Below are positions 1-6,895 of a stretch of DNA of 7,300 nt, piece after piece. This DNA is from Bacilli bacterium (lineage in GTDB: Bacteria > Bacillota_I > Bacilli_A > RF39 > UBA660): the NCBI GenBank assembly GCA_918219625.1, contig CAKJXT010000018.1, forward strand, positions 1 through 7,300, written 5' to 3'. Below the pieces are notes generated by a model. The model searched no databases. It saw nothing but the letters and a program-made list of their open reading frames with translations, and was not told the origin of the DNA. Position 1 is the stretch's first letter. Each line of letters starts with the position of its first letter. Both the position numbers and the translations under genes were made by a program.

Positions 1-1
1 A

Positions 2-763
2 TCATTAGTATATGATGCAACAAATGGGAACTGGGTATGGAAATATTCAATAAAATATAGAGAAAATGAAGTTATATCATATGATGGAACAAATCAAACA
101 ACATCTACACAAATAGTAAATCCACCAATTATAATATTAATTGCAGGAACAAATGGAAAAACCGCAGGTGATGAAATCGCAATAGGAACAGAACATTTTT
201 ATGTTATGGAAAATACAGGAACAAAAATAATTGCGCTAGCAAAATTAAATCTAAATGTAGGTAATTATATGAGCAATAATATGCCAGAAGGAATTCAAGG
301 TGAAGAAAATAAGGATTACCCTGTAAAATTTTCAGAAACAGCATTTTGGGTAAATTTTGAAGCAACAGGAAGCCCATATTTATTAACAGAATATAGAATA
401 GAAAATACAAACTTTGCAAACATATATGACCCGATAAATTATTGTGGAGAACCAGGAGAAAACAACTATAGTATTGCATATTATGTAAAAGAATATATAG
501 ATTATTTAAACGAAACATACACATCGCTGAATTTAACCGGGCGTCTATTGACAAGAAATGAATATATAGCATACAAGACAAATTATCAAAGCATATTAGA
601 AAGCCGAAAGTTCTGGTTAGGAACTGGAGACGCAGTTAAATCAAACGGAGAAATAATAGGATATGTATACAGAAAAAATAATGTGCACGAGAAGCCAACA
701 ACACTTACAACGAATTCATACGGTGTCCGTCCAGTAATAGAAATAGATATATCAAAAATATAA
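2..763 (+). CDS. C-terminal part of an exported/surface-type protein with a GVRPVI tail (5' end outside window)
   Basis: The frame is open from the left edge, so the first ATG inside the window (206) is probably internal and the gene is 5'-truncated here; 253 residues are visible. The stretch GDEIAIGTEHFYVMENTG, then ALAKLNLNVG, and a late segment with LLTRNEY, FWLGTG and a terminal GVRPVIEIDIS resemble surface or prepilin-like proteins of gut Firmicutes that end in a DUF6273-type domain. This family match is from memory. The N-terminus with any signal peptide or prepilin motif is not visible, and I see no membrane anchor or sortase motif at the C-terminus. Asn, Thr, Tyr and Gly are abundant, as is usual for extracellular proteins. 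The function is unknown. A terminator follows 18 nt after the stop, so this is the last gene of its transcript. Confidence 0.6.
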   Translation, partial: SLVYDATNGNWVWKYSIKYRENEVISYDGTNQTTSTQIVNPPIIILIAGTNGKTAGDEIAIGTEHFYVMENTGTKIIALAKLNLNVGNYMSNNMPEGIQGEENKDYPVKFSETAFWVNFEATGSPYLLTEYRIENTNFANIYDPINYCGEPGENNYSIAYYVKEYIDYLNETYTSLNLTGRLLTRNEYIAYKTNYQSILESRKFWLGTGDAVKSNGEIIGYVYRKNNVHEKPTTLTTNSYGVRPVIEIDISKI

Positions 764-771
764 TTCGACAA
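764..771 (-). promoter_or_regulatory. Perfect Spo0A box (0A box) upstream of sirA
   Basis: TTCGACAA is the exact reverse complement of TTGTCGAA, the core Spo0A-binding sequence (TGNCGAA). It directly follows the stop codon of the upstream gene and lies 20 nt before a TATAAT. In B. subtilis sirA is directly activated by Spo0A~P. Spo0A-activated sigma-A promoters such as spoIIG are known for over-long spacing between the -35-like element and the -10, which matches TCGACA-N21-TATAAT here. I found no other exact TGTCGAA on either strand by eye. Confidence 0.65.
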
Positions 772-797
772 AATAATGAAGAAAAATCATCTATAAT
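765..797 (+). promoter_or_regulatory. Putative Spo0A-dependent promoter of sirA
   Basis: The -10 TATAAT is perfect (792-797). The hexamer at the normal 17-nt distance (769-774, CAAAAT) does not resemble a -35. The only -35-like sequence, TCGACA (765-770), sits 21 nt away inside the 0A box. This favours an activator-dependent promoter. The predicted transcript start is near 803-805, just at the SD. Confidence 0.55.
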
Positions 798-814
798 TAT
801 ATAGGTGATTTTTT
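782..814 (+). terminator. Intrinsic terminator of the surface-protein gene, overlapping sirA start signals
   Basis: A 13-bp stem (782-794 with 801-813, one G-U pair) closes a 6-nt loop and its descending arm runs into a T tract ending at 814. The -10 box of the next gene (792-797) lies in the ascending arm and loop, and the SD AGGTGAT (803-809) lies in the descending arm. Confidence 0.75.
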
Positions 815-815
815 A

Positions 816-1199
816 ATGGAAACATACTATATTTTTAATATTAAAAAAGAAATATATTCAATATATAAAAGAAATCCTAAATCACTATATAAAACACTAT
901 ATAACCTAAATAATATAAATAAATCAGACTTAAATTTAGGATTAAGCATATATAATGAAATATGTAATATATTTGAAAAAGAAAAATTAAAAAAATATAT
1001 AAAATTATTACCAATATTAAAATCAAGTAAAAACAAATACTTAATAAATAAAAATATAATAATAATAAATTCCTCAAGACTAATAATAAAATGTAAAGAA
1101 TTAGATGAAGATATAATATATACACTAAGCAATTACAATAAATACATATTTTTATGCAACTTCAAAAAAAATGAATATTATTGGTTAAATGAAATATAA
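816..1199 (+). CDS. sirA: SirA-like inhibitor of replication initiation
   Basis: This encodes a 127-aa basic protein with no membrane segment. The N-terminus (YYIFNIKKEIYSIY, residues 4-17) and C-terminus (FLCNFKKNEYYWLN, residues 112-125) align with the ends of B. subtilis SirA (YneE) as I remember it, which has YYTYLIKEEF near the start and DFNAKRYGWLN near the end. The middle is poorly conserved, and the protein is about 20 residues shorter than the Bacillus one. Synteny supports the call, since yneF follows at once, as in Bacillus. SirA binds domain I of DnaA and blocks new rounds of replication on entry into sporulation. The ATG at 816 has a perfect SD, AGGTGAT (803-809), with 6-nt spacing. 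A Spo0A box lies upstream. No terminator follows, so transcripts may run into yneF. The function is inferred from weak end motifs plus order and promoter; a divergent paralogue with another role is possible. Confidence 0.72.
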   Translation: METYYIFNIKKEIYSIYKRNPKSLYKTLYNLNNINKSDLNLGLSIYNEICNIFEKEKLKKYIKLLPILKSSKNKYLINKNIIIINSSRLIIKCKELDEDIIYTLSNYNKYIFLCNFKKNEYYWLNEI

Positions 1200-1202
1200 A
1201 AC

Positions 1203-1231
1203 TTGAATATTTAATATAAATTTAGTAAAAT
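1203..1231 (+). promoter_or_regulatory. Promoter of yneF
   Basis: TTGAAT (1203-1208), a 17-nt spacer and TAAAAT (1226-1231) form a good sigma-A-type promoter four bases after the sirA stop. The SD AGGAGGGAT (about 1237-1245) follows within 6 nt of the -10. Confidence 0.65.
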
Positions 1232-1249
1232 GATAAAGGAGGGATAAAC

Positions 1250-1468
1250 ATGGAACTATTTTTAGATATATTAAAATTTGTAGTAGGATTAATAATGGGT
1301 GGTGTAGCAGGATTCTTTATAGCTAGAAACTATATGAAAAAATATATGAAACAAAATCCACCAATAAATGAGCAAATGATAAAGGCAATGATGACACAAA
1401 TGGGAAGAACGCCTTCTCAAAAACAAGTGAATCAAATGATGAAATCAATGCAAAAATATATGGACTAG
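1250..1468 (+). CDS. yneF: YneF family (UPF0154) small membrane protein
   Basis: This encodes a 72-aa protein with one N-terminal transmembrane helix (residues about 4-25, glycine-rich, [13 protein letters not shown]). The conserved cytoplasmic part includes [22 protein letters not shown], interrupted here only by naming, and [15 protein letters not shown]. These match B. subtilis YneF nearly throughout, and the length (72) fits. The molecular role of UPF0154 is not established. It follows the SirA-like gene, as in Bacillus. It has its own promoter and a strong SD (AGGAGG). The terminator hairpin begins before and includes the TAG stop, so this gene ends its transcript. The family call is near certain. 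Confidence 0.95.
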   Translation: MELFLDILKFVVGLIMGGVAGFFIARNYMKKYMKQNPPINEQMIKAMMTQMGRTPSQKQVNQMMKSMQKYMD

Positions 1469-1486
1469 TTAACTAGTTCTTTTTTT
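1462..1486 (+). terminator. Terminator of yneF, containing its stop codon
   Basis: The stem is GGACTAG pairing with CTAGTTC (one G-U) around the loop TTAA, followed by seven T. The TAG stop (1466-1468) is in the ascending arm. Confidence 0.75.
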
Positions 1487-1504
1487 ATCATAAAAATATA
1501 TACT
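1477..1504 (+). promoter_or_regulatory. Possible promoter of the C26 peptidase-murF unit
   Basis: TATACT (1499-1504) is a good -10 placed 16 nt before the ATG. The -35 is weak (TTCTTT at 1477-1482, spacing 16) and lies in the preceding terminator. The SD AGGAGGT (1510-1516) follows. Confidence 0.4.
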
Positions 1505-1520
1505 TTATTAGGAGGTTAAT

Positions 1521-2153
1521 ATGTTACCCATAATAGGAATAATCCTAAGAAAAGAAATACTTCCAAGTAAAAACAAAATACTATACATAAATGAAGAAAT
1601 AAACAAGATGATAGTAAAAAATAAAGGAACACCAATAGGAATAGATATAAAAAGTATAGATGAAATAAAAGAAAAAATAGATGGTTTTATTTTTCAAGGC
1701 GGAGACAATTACCAAGAAGAAGAAAAAAATCTAATAAAATACCTATATAAAAATAACATACCAACACTAGGAATATGCCTAGGAATGCAAGAAATAACAG
1801 AGACATTTGGCGGAACTTTACACAAAATAAAGGATCATAAAAATACAAATCACGAAATTAATATTAGACAAAACACTAAATTATATGATATAATTAAAAA
1901 AGATAAAATAGAAGTAAACTCAAGACATGAATTTGCAGTAAAAGAAACAAACATGGACGTTTCAGCAATCATAGATAACACAATAGAGGCTATAGAAGAT
2001 AAAAAGAAGGATTTTTTTATAGGAGTTGAATGGCATCCTGAATCGCTAGATAATGAGGATTCAAATAATCTATTCAATTACTTTATAAAAAAAGCGGGTG
2101 AGTATAATGAATTTAAGAGAAGTAATAAAAGTAACACATGGAATAATAATTAG
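1521..2153 (+). CDS. Gamma-glutamyl-gamma-aminobutyrate hydrolase family protein (peptidase C26, class-I GATase fold)
   Basis: This encodes a 210-aa cytoplasmic protein. Visible motifs are an N-terminal PIIGI strand, DGFIFQGGDN (54-63), the nucleophile elbow GICLGMQ with Cys86, FGGTL (96-100), VNSRHEFAV (132-140), and GVEWHPES with His172 and Glu174. Cys, His and Glu complete the class-I glutamine-amidotransferase triad. The family hydrolyses gamma-glutamyl bonds (PuuD, folate gamma-glutamyl hydrolases). It is shorter than PuuD (about 250 aa) because the loop after the GG motif is reduced. murF starts inside its 3' end, so the two are co-transcribed and probably translationally coupled. This hints at a role near peptidoglycan precursors, but the substrate cannot be read from the sequence. 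The last 16 or so residues lie in the overlap and look like an unconserved tail. The SD AGGAGGT supports the ATG at 1521. Confidence 0.85.
   Translation: MLPIIGIILRKEILPSKNKILYINEEINKMIVKNKGTPIGIDIKSIDEIKEKIDGFIFQGGDNYQEEEKNLIKYLYKNNIPTLGICLGMQEITETFGGTLHKIKDHKNTNHEINIRQNTKLYDIIKKDKIEVNSRHEFAVKETNMDVSAIIDNTIEAIEDKKKDFFIGVEWHPESLDNEDSNNLFNYFIKKAGEYNEFKRSNKSNTWNNN
2096..2101 (+). promoter_or_regulatory. SD sequence that decides the murF start
   Basis: GGGTGA ends 5 nt before the ATG at 2107. The in-frame GTG at 2098 lies inside this SD and has no SD of its own, so ATG 2107 is the better start. Confidence 0.7.
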
Positions 2154-3429
2154 TGGAGAAAGAAAAAACAAAGAAGTAGGAAAAATTTGTATCGATTCAA
2201 GAAAATTAGAAAAAGGTGATATCTTTGTCGCAATGCGAGGAGAAAAAACAAACGGAAATAAATATATTGAAGATGTTATTGAAAAAGCATCATTAATAAT
2301 AACAGATAAATTTATAATATCGAAATCAAATACACCAATACTAAAAGTATTTAATGTAAAAAAAGCAATCACCGCTATAGGAAAAGCAAATAGAAAAAAA
2401 TACATAGATAAACCACTAATCGCTATAACAGGAAGTGTAGGAAAAACCACTACAAAAGAATTAATCGCACACATTTTCGAAACAAAATATAACATAGTAA
2501 AAACAGAAGGAAATCTAAATAATGATCTAGGAGTTCCACTAACACTTTCAAAAATAACAGAAAGTAATGATATAGTAATACTAGAAATGGGAATGAACCA
2601 TTTAAAAGAAATAGAAAAATTATCAAGACTTTGTAGACCATCAACAGCCATAATAACAAACATTGGAACATCACATATAGGAATATTAAAAACACAAGAA
2701 AATATATTAAAAGCAAAGATGGAAATAACAAAATATTTAAGAAAAGGCGATTTAATTATTAACGGAAATGATCCACTACTAAATACAGTAAAAGAAAGCA
2801 AAAACTACGGAATCATAAGAACAGATGACAATATAATTGAAAACCTTAGAATAGAAGATAAAATGTACTTCGATATAAAATTAAATGATAAATTGTATAA
2901 TGTGGAATTCAATATTCCAAATAAATATCTATTAACAAACATACTTTTAGCAGTAAAAGTAGCTGAAATATATCAAATACAACCAAGCGCAATAGTAAAA
3001 GCATTAAATACATTTGAAGGCACTAAAGGAAGACTAGAAACAATTGAATTATCAAATAATATTACAATAATAAGCGATTGTTATAACGCAAGTCTAGAAT
3101 CAATAAAAAGTAGTTTATCAGTATTGGATAACACAAAAAAGAAAAAGATGGCTATAATAGGAGACGTTTTAGAACTGGGAACGCACTCAGAAGGACTGCA
3201 TAAAAGAATAGGGAACTCATTAAAAGAAATAAAAGACCTAAGAGTTATAACAGTAGGAGATGCCACAAAAATAATAGATATTGGAAAACACTTCAATAAC
3301 AATGAAGAATTAAAAGAATATTTAAATAGAGCCAAATTGGATGATACAACAATTCTAATAAAAGGATCGCACGGTATGCATCTAGAAGAAATAGAAAAAT
3401 ATTTGAAAGAAAAATATGAAGCACAATAA
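2107..3429 (+). CDS. murF: UDP-N-acetylmuramoyl-tripeptide--D-alanyl-D-alanine ligase MurF
   Basis: This encodes a 440-aa Mur ligase with three domains. The N-terminal substrate domain shows IDSRKLEKGDIFVAMRG (29-45). The central ATPase domain has the P-loop GSVGKTTTKE (109-118), NNDLGVPLTL (138-147), EMGMNHLKEI (160-169), TNIGTSHIG (184-192) and Lys204 in LKAKMEI, the likely carbamylated lysine. The C-terminal domain shows GTKGRLE, DCYNASLES (324-332), GDVLELG and KGSHGMHLEEI. MurF adds D-Ala-D-Ala to UDP-MurNAc-tripeptide in the cytoplasm using ATP. Two usually strict motifs deviate: DCYNASL instead of DxYNANP, and His for Arg in KGSR. The gene overlaps the C26 peptidase gene by 47 nt and ends at its own terminator. 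Presence of MurF implies a peptidoglycan wall, which argues against a wall-less mollicute. Confidence 0.93.
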   Translation: MNLREVIKVTHGIIISGERKNKEVGKICIDSRKLEKGDIFVAMRGEKTNGNKYIEDVIEKASLIITDKFIISKSNTPILKVFNVKKAITAIGKANRKKYIDKPLIAITGSVGKTTTKELIAHIFETKYNIVKTEGNLNNDLGVPLTLSKITESNDIVILEMGMNHLKEIEKLSRLCRPSTAIITNIGTSHIGILKTQENILKAKMEITKYLRKGDLIINGNDPLLNTVKESKNYGIIRTDDNIIENLRIEDKMYFDIKLNDKLYNVEFNIPNKYLLTNILLAVKVAEIYQIQPSAIVKALNTFEGTKGRLETIELSNNITIISDCYNASLESIKSSLSVLDNTKKKKMAIIGDVLELGTHSEGLHKRIGNSLKEIKDLRVITVGDATKIIDIGKHFNNNEELKEYLNRAKLDDTTILIKGSHGMHLEEIEKYLKEKYEAQ

Positions 3430-3440
3430 GTGCTTTTTTC
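3418..3440 (+). terminator. Terminator of murF with the stop codon in the loop
   Basis: AAGCAC pairs with GTGCTT around the loop AATAA, followed by TTTTTTC. The TAA stop (3427-3429) lies in the loop, and the last codons of murF make the ascending arm. Confidence 0.75.
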
Positions 3441-3469
3441 TTGTAAAAAATATACATATAATATATAAT
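3441..3469 (+). promoter_or_regulatory. Promoter of tgt
   Basis: TTGTAA (3441-3446), a 17-nt spacer and a perfect TATAAT (3464-3469). The SD GAGGGAT (3477-3483) follows. There is no room for a preQ1 riboswitch between this promoter and the ATG. Confidence 0.65.
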
Positions 3470-3475
3470 TATTAA

Positions 3476-4606
<1,131 letters not shown>

Positions 4607-4621
<15 letters not shown>

Positions 4622-4978
4622 TTTAAAATTAATACCTATCATACCACCCAATAATGAACTAACAAGAATAATAATAGAAAAAACTATATATTTAATATTA
4701 AAATGATAATTAAAGCCAAAATAATTAAGTAAAGAAATAATTACTAAGAATATAAATCCAAACTTAAGACCTTCAAACCATCCTTTATCCAAACAATTTC
4801 TTGATAAAACAAAAGCTCCTAAAAAAACAGAAAAAACTAAATCAAAAATCATAAAAAAAGTAAAAAATCCACCATCTATAAAATTAATATAATTAAATAA
4901 CGTTAATAAAAATATTAAAATCAATAAACTACCAACAGAATATAAAAAAGAAATACCTAAATTCTTTAAATAATTCAT
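4607..4978 (-). CDS. TIGR04086/YrzE-like four-helix membrane protein
   Basis: This encodes a 123-aa protein with four predicted membrane helices at about residues 8-28, 38-60, 72-88 and 97-116, and a short basic tail (NFKKEKK). The layout, the glycine-containing last helix ending in LLGGMIGINFKK, and the position next to tgt fit the TIGR04086 family. B. subtilis YrzE is a member and is encoded near tgt and yajC. The function is unknown. The start is supported by the SD AGGGTGAT (4989-4982 on the minus strand). The gene is convergent with tgt, sharing a terminator hairpin, and divergent from the YetF-like gene across a 71-nt gap. The family call rests on topology and context more than on strict motifs. 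Confidence 0.7.
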
Positions 4979-4994
4979 AAAATCACCCTAATAA

Positions 4995-5023
4995 ATACTA
5001 TTAAATGAATAAAATAATATGAA
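4995..5023 (-). promoter_or_regulatory. Possible promoter of the YrzE-like gene
   Basis: On the minus strand TTCATA (5023-5018), a 17-nt spacer and TAGTAT (5000-4995) end 16 nt before the ATG. The hexamers are imperfect. This promoter lies across the proposed yetF promoter. Confidence 0.4.
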
Positions 5024-5034
5024 TACATCATAAT
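5005..5034 (+). promoter_or_regulatory. Possible promoter of the YetF-like gene
   Basis: ATGAAT (5005-5010), an 18-nt spacer and CATAAT (5029-5034) are weak matches in the only available gap. The SD GGTGAT (5041-5046) follows at once. Confidence 0.35.
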
Positions 5035-5049
5035 AAAAATGGTGATAAC

Positions 5050-5688
5050 ATGTACTTTAAAATAATAACCAAAACGCTTTTGCTTTATTTTTTTATAGTG
5101 ATAGTATATAGAATAATGGGAAAAAAAGAAGTAGGAAAACTATCAATAATAGATTTAATTGTATCAATATTAATCGCAGAATTAGCCGCGATCTCAATAG
5201 AACAATACGATTCAACAATACTAGTATCAATAATACCAATACTTTGCTTGGTAATAATAGAAATATTATTTGGATATATAAGTCTAAAAAGTCCTAAAAT
5301 AAAAAAATTAATAGAAGGATCACCAATAGTAATAATTAAAAATGGAAAATTAAACTTTGAAGCAATGAAAAAATTAAGATATAGTCTAGATGATCTTATA
5401 AGTCAGCTAAGAGAACAAAGTATAAAAAGTATAGAAGAAGTAAATTACGCAGTACTGGAAAACAATGGAAAACTATCAATTTTTCAAAAAGAAACAGAAT
5501 ATCCGCTTCCTATAATACTAGATGGAGAAATAGACTACGAAGTATTAAAAGACATGAATAAAGATGAATCTTGGGTAAATAAAATACTAGAAAAAAACAA
5601 TATAGAACTAAACAATGTATTTTACGCATTCTATACCAAAAATAAAACCTATATTATAAAGAAAAATGAAGTCAAAAATATTGACTAA
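5050..5688 (+). CDS. YetF/DUF421 family membrane protein
   Basis: This encodes a 212-aa protein. Three N-terminal transmembrane helices (about residues 4-22, 32-48 and 56-78) are followed by a soluble alpha/beta region. The family signature RIMGKKEVGKLSIIDLIVSI (21-40) is present, as are GSPIVIIKNGKLN, LDDLISQLREQSIKSIEEV and YAVLENNGKLSIFQKE. A second copy of the soluble fold, weaker, follows to the C-terminus (PIILDGEIDYEVL). In Bacillus the family includes YetF and proteins of the spore germination apparatus, but a specific role cannot be assigned here. No terminator follows, and the promoter of the pentapeptide gene overlaps its stop codon, so transcripts may continue into that gene. The SD GGTGAT supports the ATG at 5050. 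Confidence 0.9.
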   Translation: MYFKIITKTLLLYFFIVIVYRIMGKKEVGKLSIIDLIVSILIAELAAISIEQYDSTILVSIIPILCLVIIEILFGYISLKSPKIKKLIEGSPIVIIKNGKLNFEAMKKLRYSLDDLISQLREQSIKSIEEVNYAVLENNGKLSIFQKETEYPLPIILDGEIDYEVLKDMNKDESWVNKILEKNNIELNNVFYAFYTKNKTYIIKKNEVKNID

Positions 5689-5709
5689 CAAATGAAATAA
5701 TGATATTTT
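5681..5709 (+). promoter_or_regulatory. Promoter of the pentapeptide-repeat gene
   Basis: TTGACT (5681-5686), a 17-nt spacer and TATTTT (5704-5709), with TG one base upstream of the -10 (extended -10). The -35 overlaps the stop codon of the YetF-like gene. The SD AGGGGAT (5716-5722) begins 6 nt after the -10. Confidence 0.55.
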
Positions 5710-5727
5710 TATAGTAGGGGATGTAAA

Positions 5728-6561
5728 ATGGATAGAACAAAAAAATACGAAATATTAAAAAAAGAATTACTAGAGCACGAAATATTATTAAAAAGTGAAA
5801 CACACGGAATAGAAAAAATAGATTTTAAAGGCATTATTGATATTCAAGATATAATTGACTTATTATTAGAAGATGCAAGAAAAGGAGTAAATCTTTTAAA
5901 ATATATTGAACTAAAAGATATAATATTTGAAGGTCAAAACGTGGAAGGGATAGATTTCACAGATACAAATGCAGATATTATTCCACAAAAAGTAAAAAAT
6001 GCAAGTTTAAAAAACACAACACTAAATGGATTGGATTTCCAAGGAAAGTCATTCAAAGGAGTTAATGTAGAAGGGGCAAATTTTACAGGCGCAACAAATG
6101 TAGACCTAGACCCCCAAAAAATACAAAACAGAAGTCTCAACGGAACTATCCTATCAGGAATAGACTTCAAAAACAAATCGTTTGACAATGTAATAGTCAC
6201 TATGGCAAATTTTACAGGCGCAACAAATGTAGACCTAGACCCTCAAACAGTAGAATACTCATCATTATATGGTGCAGTACTTTGTGGAATTAATTTTGAA
6301 GGTAAATCATTCAAAAATATATGCATACACAAAGTTGATTTCAGAGGAGCACTAAATGTAGCAATAAATTTAAATGAAGTATGGGCAAGAACAGATATGG
6401 AACGTCCAAGAAAAAAAGAGGAAGATCAAGATTTGCCAATAAATCCAAATCTGCCAATATTCGATGAAAGTGTAAAAATAATAGATGAAAAACAACAATC
6501 CAAAAAGTTCCAAAATCAATTAGCAATTCACATATTAAAAAAAGTACCAAAATGTATCTAA
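5728..6561 (+). CDS. Pentapeptide-type repeat protein with 43-residue units
   Basis: This encodes a 277-aa protein with no signal peptide or membrane segment. Residues 1-60 are charged and helical. Residues 90-218 are three exact-length 43-residue units with the pattern SLxGTxLxGIDFxxKSFxN, then ANFTGATNVDLDPQxV. Residues 61-89 are a degenerate half unit. The recurring (A/L)(D/N)F and xFxG pentads suggest the right-handed quadrilateral beta-helix of pentapeptide-repeat proteins. The NPQTV-like step between units resembles a group of such proteins in gut Firmicutes (from memory). The C-terminus (223-277) is charged and proline-containing, and ends in KKVPKCI. The function is unknown. Some relatives mimic DNA and protect gyrase, but nothing here shows that. 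It has its own promoter and a strong terminator, and may also be reached from the YetF-like gene. Confidence 0.8.
   Translation: MDRTKKYEILKKELLEHEILLKSETHGIEKIDFKGIIDIQDIIDLLLEDARKGVNLLKYIELKDIIFEGQNVEGIDFTDTNADIIPQKVKNASLKNTTLNGLDFQGKSFKGVNVEGANFTGATNVDLDPQKIQNRSLNGTILSGIDFKNKSFDNVIVTMANFTGATNVDLDPQTVEYSSLYGAVLCGINFEGKSFKNICIHKVDFRGALNVAINLNEVWARTDMERPRKKEEDQDLPINPNLPIFDESVKIIDEKQQSKKFQNQLAIHILKKVPKCI
5995..6381 (+). repeat. Three tandem 129-bp (43-residue) coding repeats
   Basis: The units are 5995-6123, 6124-6252 and 6253-6381, in frame without indels. Units 1 and 2 share an exact 39-nt block (6075-6113 and 6204-6242, 129 bp apart) that is richer in G+C than its surroundings. Unit 3 has diverged. 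Confidence 0.9.
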
Positions 6562-6586
6562 AAAACCAGTAATACTGGTTTTTTTT
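6560..6586 (+). terminator. Terminator of the pentapeptide-repeat gene
   Basis: An 11-bp stem (AAAAAACCAGT with ACTGGTTTTTT) closes a 3-nt loop and runs into a T tract to 6586. Its left arm starts in the TAA stop. Confidence 0.85.
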
Positions 6587-6615
6587 ATTAATAAAAATAC
6601 ATAATACCCCTAAAT

Positions 6616-6644
6616 TTGACAAAAATATAAATAAGTGCTACAAT
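6616..6644 (+). promoter_or_regulatory. Strong extended -10 promoter of the 55-aa ORF
   Basis: A perfect TTGACA (6616-6621), a 17-nt spacer and TACAAT (6639-6644), with TG one base upstream of the -10. This is the closest match to the sigma-A consensus in the window. Confidence 0.8.
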
Positions 6645-6669
6645 AACACACCAAAAAGAGGGGGATAAT

Positions 6670-6837
6670 ATGAAACAAGAGAATACTAAATTCAATGTTT
6701 TCAAAATTAATAGAAAGAAAAAAGACTTAGAATCAATACTAAATAACTATAAAGAAGAGGTAAATGACTTAAGAACTCAAATAGATAAAAGTATTGAATA
6801 CTTAGACAAATTAATGAAAGAAAATAACTCTAAATAA
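6670..6837 (+). CDS. Small charged coiled-coil protein, unrecognised
   Basis: This encodes 55 aa from the ATG at 6670 to the TAA at 6835-6837. The SD AGAGGGGGAT (6657-6666) is strong. A basic segment (residues 12-18, INRKKKD with its neighbours) is followed by a helical stretch (about 19-52) whose hydrophobic residues L20, I23, L24, V31, L34, I38, I42, L45 and L48 recur at 3-4-residue steps, as in a coiled coil. There is no membrane segment or cysteine. It stands alone between two terminators, with its own strong promoter, so it is an independent transcription unit and probably well expressed. I do not recognise the family. The basic N-terminal part would suit nucleic-acid or ribosome contact, but that is only a guess. 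Confidence 0.75.
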   Translation: MKQENTKFNVFKINRKKKDLESILNNYKEEVNDLRTQIDKSIEYLDKLMKENNSK

Positions 6838-6849
6838 GAGTTATTTTTT
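6821..6849 (+). terminator. Terminator of the 55-aa ORF
   Basis: A perfect 11-bp stem (6821-6831 with 6837-6847) closes the loop AAATA and runs into a T tract to 6849. The stop codon spans the loop and the right arm. Confidence 0.85.
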
Positions 6850-6850
6850 A

Positions 6851-6879
6851 TTGATTAAGAAGCAAACATATGTTACAAT
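6851..6879 (+). promoter_or_regulatory. Promoter of the last gene
   Basis: TTGATT (6851-6856), a 17-nt spacer and TACAAT (6874-6879). The SD AAAGGTGAT (6884-6892) begins 5 nt after the -10. Confidence 0.65.
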
Positions 6880-6895
6880 TATAAAAGGTGATAGT

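Noticed and set aside
206..763. ATG 206 as the start of the first gene
   Set aside because: The same frame is open back to base 2 with matching protein character (GDEIAIGTEHFYVMENTG spans the ATG), and there is no SD before it.
827..1132. Overlapping minus-strand frames opposite sirA and other long antisense frames
   Set aside because: They lack SD sequences, encode Leu/Ile/Tyr/Phe-rich text typical of antisense AT-rich DNA, and lie opposite better-supported genes.
2098..2106. GTG 2098 as the murF start
   Set aside because: The GTG is part of the SD GGGTGA that serves ATG 2107, and the family's N-terminus fits MNLREVI.
5671..5685. Small inverted repeat GTCAA/TTGAC at the end of the YetF-like gene
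   Set aside because: The stem is only 5 bp and no T tract follows. Its right part is better explained as the -35 of the next promoter.
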